Shown here one piece after another: positions 5,259 through 5,686 of a stretch of DNA of 5,686 nucleotides (its first letter is position 1; every line of letters begins with the position of its first letter). Below the pieces are notes generated by a model, which searched no databases, was not told where the DNA came from, and was given only the letters and a program-made list of their open reading frames with translations. The DNA comes from Pseudomonadota bacterium (lineage in GTDB: Bacteria; Pseudomonadota; Alphaproteobacteria; Rhizobiales; Hyphomicrobiaceae). The DNA lies in contig JAKALI010000306.1 in the NCBI GenBank assembly GCA_021813195.1, positions 1-5,686 of the forward strand, in the 5' to 3' direction. The position numbers and the translations under genes were made by a program.

Positions 5259-5456
5259 ATGAGCAACATCGTCGAGTTCCGCGCTGCAGCCACACCGCGT
5301 GAGCCATCGCCGAGCGTGGTGCAATTGGGTCGTCCGGCACAGATCGTGATCTTCCCCGGCGTTCGCTACGAACGTGTGGCATATCCTGGTCCTGTGGAAC
5401 CCGATACTCAAACCGGGTCAAGATCCCGCAAGAAGGGCCGACGCTCCCGCAAATAG
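5259..5456 (+). CDS. Small basic protein of 65 residues, conserved-type, unknown function
   Basis: ATG 5259 has GAGGG at 5245-5249, 9 bases upstream, which supports a real gene despite its size. The N terminus MSNIVEFR resembles the start of many short rhizobial proteins. The central block AQIVIFPGVRYER (27-39) looks like a conserved beta-strand motif I associate with small hypothetical proteins of Hyphomicrobiales. A Pro/Glu/Thr linker follows, and the end SRSRKKGRRSRK (54-65) is strongly basic, suggesting contact with RNA, DNA or acidic partners. There is no signal peptide or membrane segment. A CtrA-type motif and a TATAGT box lie upstream, so it may be cell-cycle controlled, which is inference. 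I do not know its function. It converges on the minus-strand frame at the right edge with a 35-base gap. Confidence 0.68.
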   Translation: MSNIVEFRAAATPREPSPSVVQLGRPAQIVIFPGVRYERVAYPGPVEPDTQTGSRSRKKGRRSRK

Positions 5457-5491
5457 CGGACATGTGCTGCGCTGCGCTGTCGCAGGATGTT

Positions 5492-5686
5492 TCAGGGTGC
5501 GCTGTTTGGCGCGCAATTGGCCTGACGCAAGACCGCCTCGGCACGACCGCGATAGGCAAGCCCAGAATCGGGCGCTCGAACCACGGCGAGGCCGCGTGTT
5601 GCCTCGACGCGCAAGCGCTGCTCCGCGCGCGACGTTCGCCCCAACGCTTCCGGCGTCAAGCCCGTGAAGCGCGCATCATCGGCCAC
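5492..5686 (-). CDS. Unrecognised protein, C-terminal part (5' end beyond right edge)
   Basis: The frame is open from the right edge to TGA (complement of 5492-5494), giving at least 64 residues. The visible part includes LTPEALGRTSRAEQRLRVEA, then RGLAVVRAPDSGLAYRGRAE, and ends QANCAPNSAP. It is hydrophilic with one cysteine and no membrane segment. A GTG codon sits exactly at the edge, but nothing shows it to be the start, and the gene more likely continues outside. I do not recognise the family. Other frames over the same bases are also open, as expected in high-G+C DNA, so this is a moderate-confidence call based on its plausible composition and its convergent placement after the small basic gene. 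Confidence 0.45.
   Translation of the reverse strand: MADDARFTGLTPEALGRTSRAEQRLRVEATRGLAVVRAPDSGLAYRGRAEAVLRQANCAPNSAP

Noticed and set aside
5467..5485. Bidirectional terminator between the convergent genes (CTGCG/CGCAG repeats)
   Set aside because: Only a 5-bp stem with no T tract on either strand; the repeated GCTGCG gives alternative pairings and little stability.
5374..5667. Plus-strand frame of 97 codons overlapping the small basic gene
   Set aside because: It has no ribosome binding site, starts inside a better supported gene, and its translation is Arg/Pro/Ala noise.

Overview
The window looks like chromosomal DNA of an alphaproteobacterium, most likely of the Hyphomicrobiales (rhizobial) group. 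This rests on high G+C content, on small families that are typical of that group (DUF5330, DUF1491 and a 65-residue basic protein), and on a perfect TTAA-N7-TTAA CtrA-type motif in one intergenic region. I see no tRNA, rRNA, insertion sequence, CRISPR array or phage module, and gene order and composition give no strong sign of recent transfer.

Left part (1-1650, plus strand): the 3' end of sfsA, followed by a tightly spaced msrB-msrA pair. Both reductases carry N-terminal export signals: a Tat-type twin arginine on MsrB and a Sec-type signal on MsrA. Together they should form a periplasmic repair unit for both stereoisomers of methionine sulfoxide. A hairpin overlaps the msrA stop codon. The next roughly 310 bases hold no convincing gene.

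Middle (1965-3350, plus strand): a 461-residue open frame of unusual architecture. An intact VOC/glyoxalase-like domain is followed by an Ala-rich membrane segment, a long charged coiled coil, a Pro/Ala/Ser/Thr-rich stretch and a Lys/Arg-rich tail. This is the least ordinary gene in the window.

Right part (3373-5686): a minus-strand DUF5330 exported protein converges on the VOC fusion gene and diverges from a membrane-anchored protein with two peptidoglycan-binding domains. DUF1491 follows downstream, then a small basic protein behind a CtrA-like site and a TATAGT box. An unrecognised minus-strand frame runs off the right edge. Several products appear to be exported or membrane-anchored (MsrB, MsrA, the VOC fusion, DUF5330, the peptidoglycan-binding protein), which suggests an envelope-maintenance neighbourhood. 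That theme is inference, not proof of a shared pathway.
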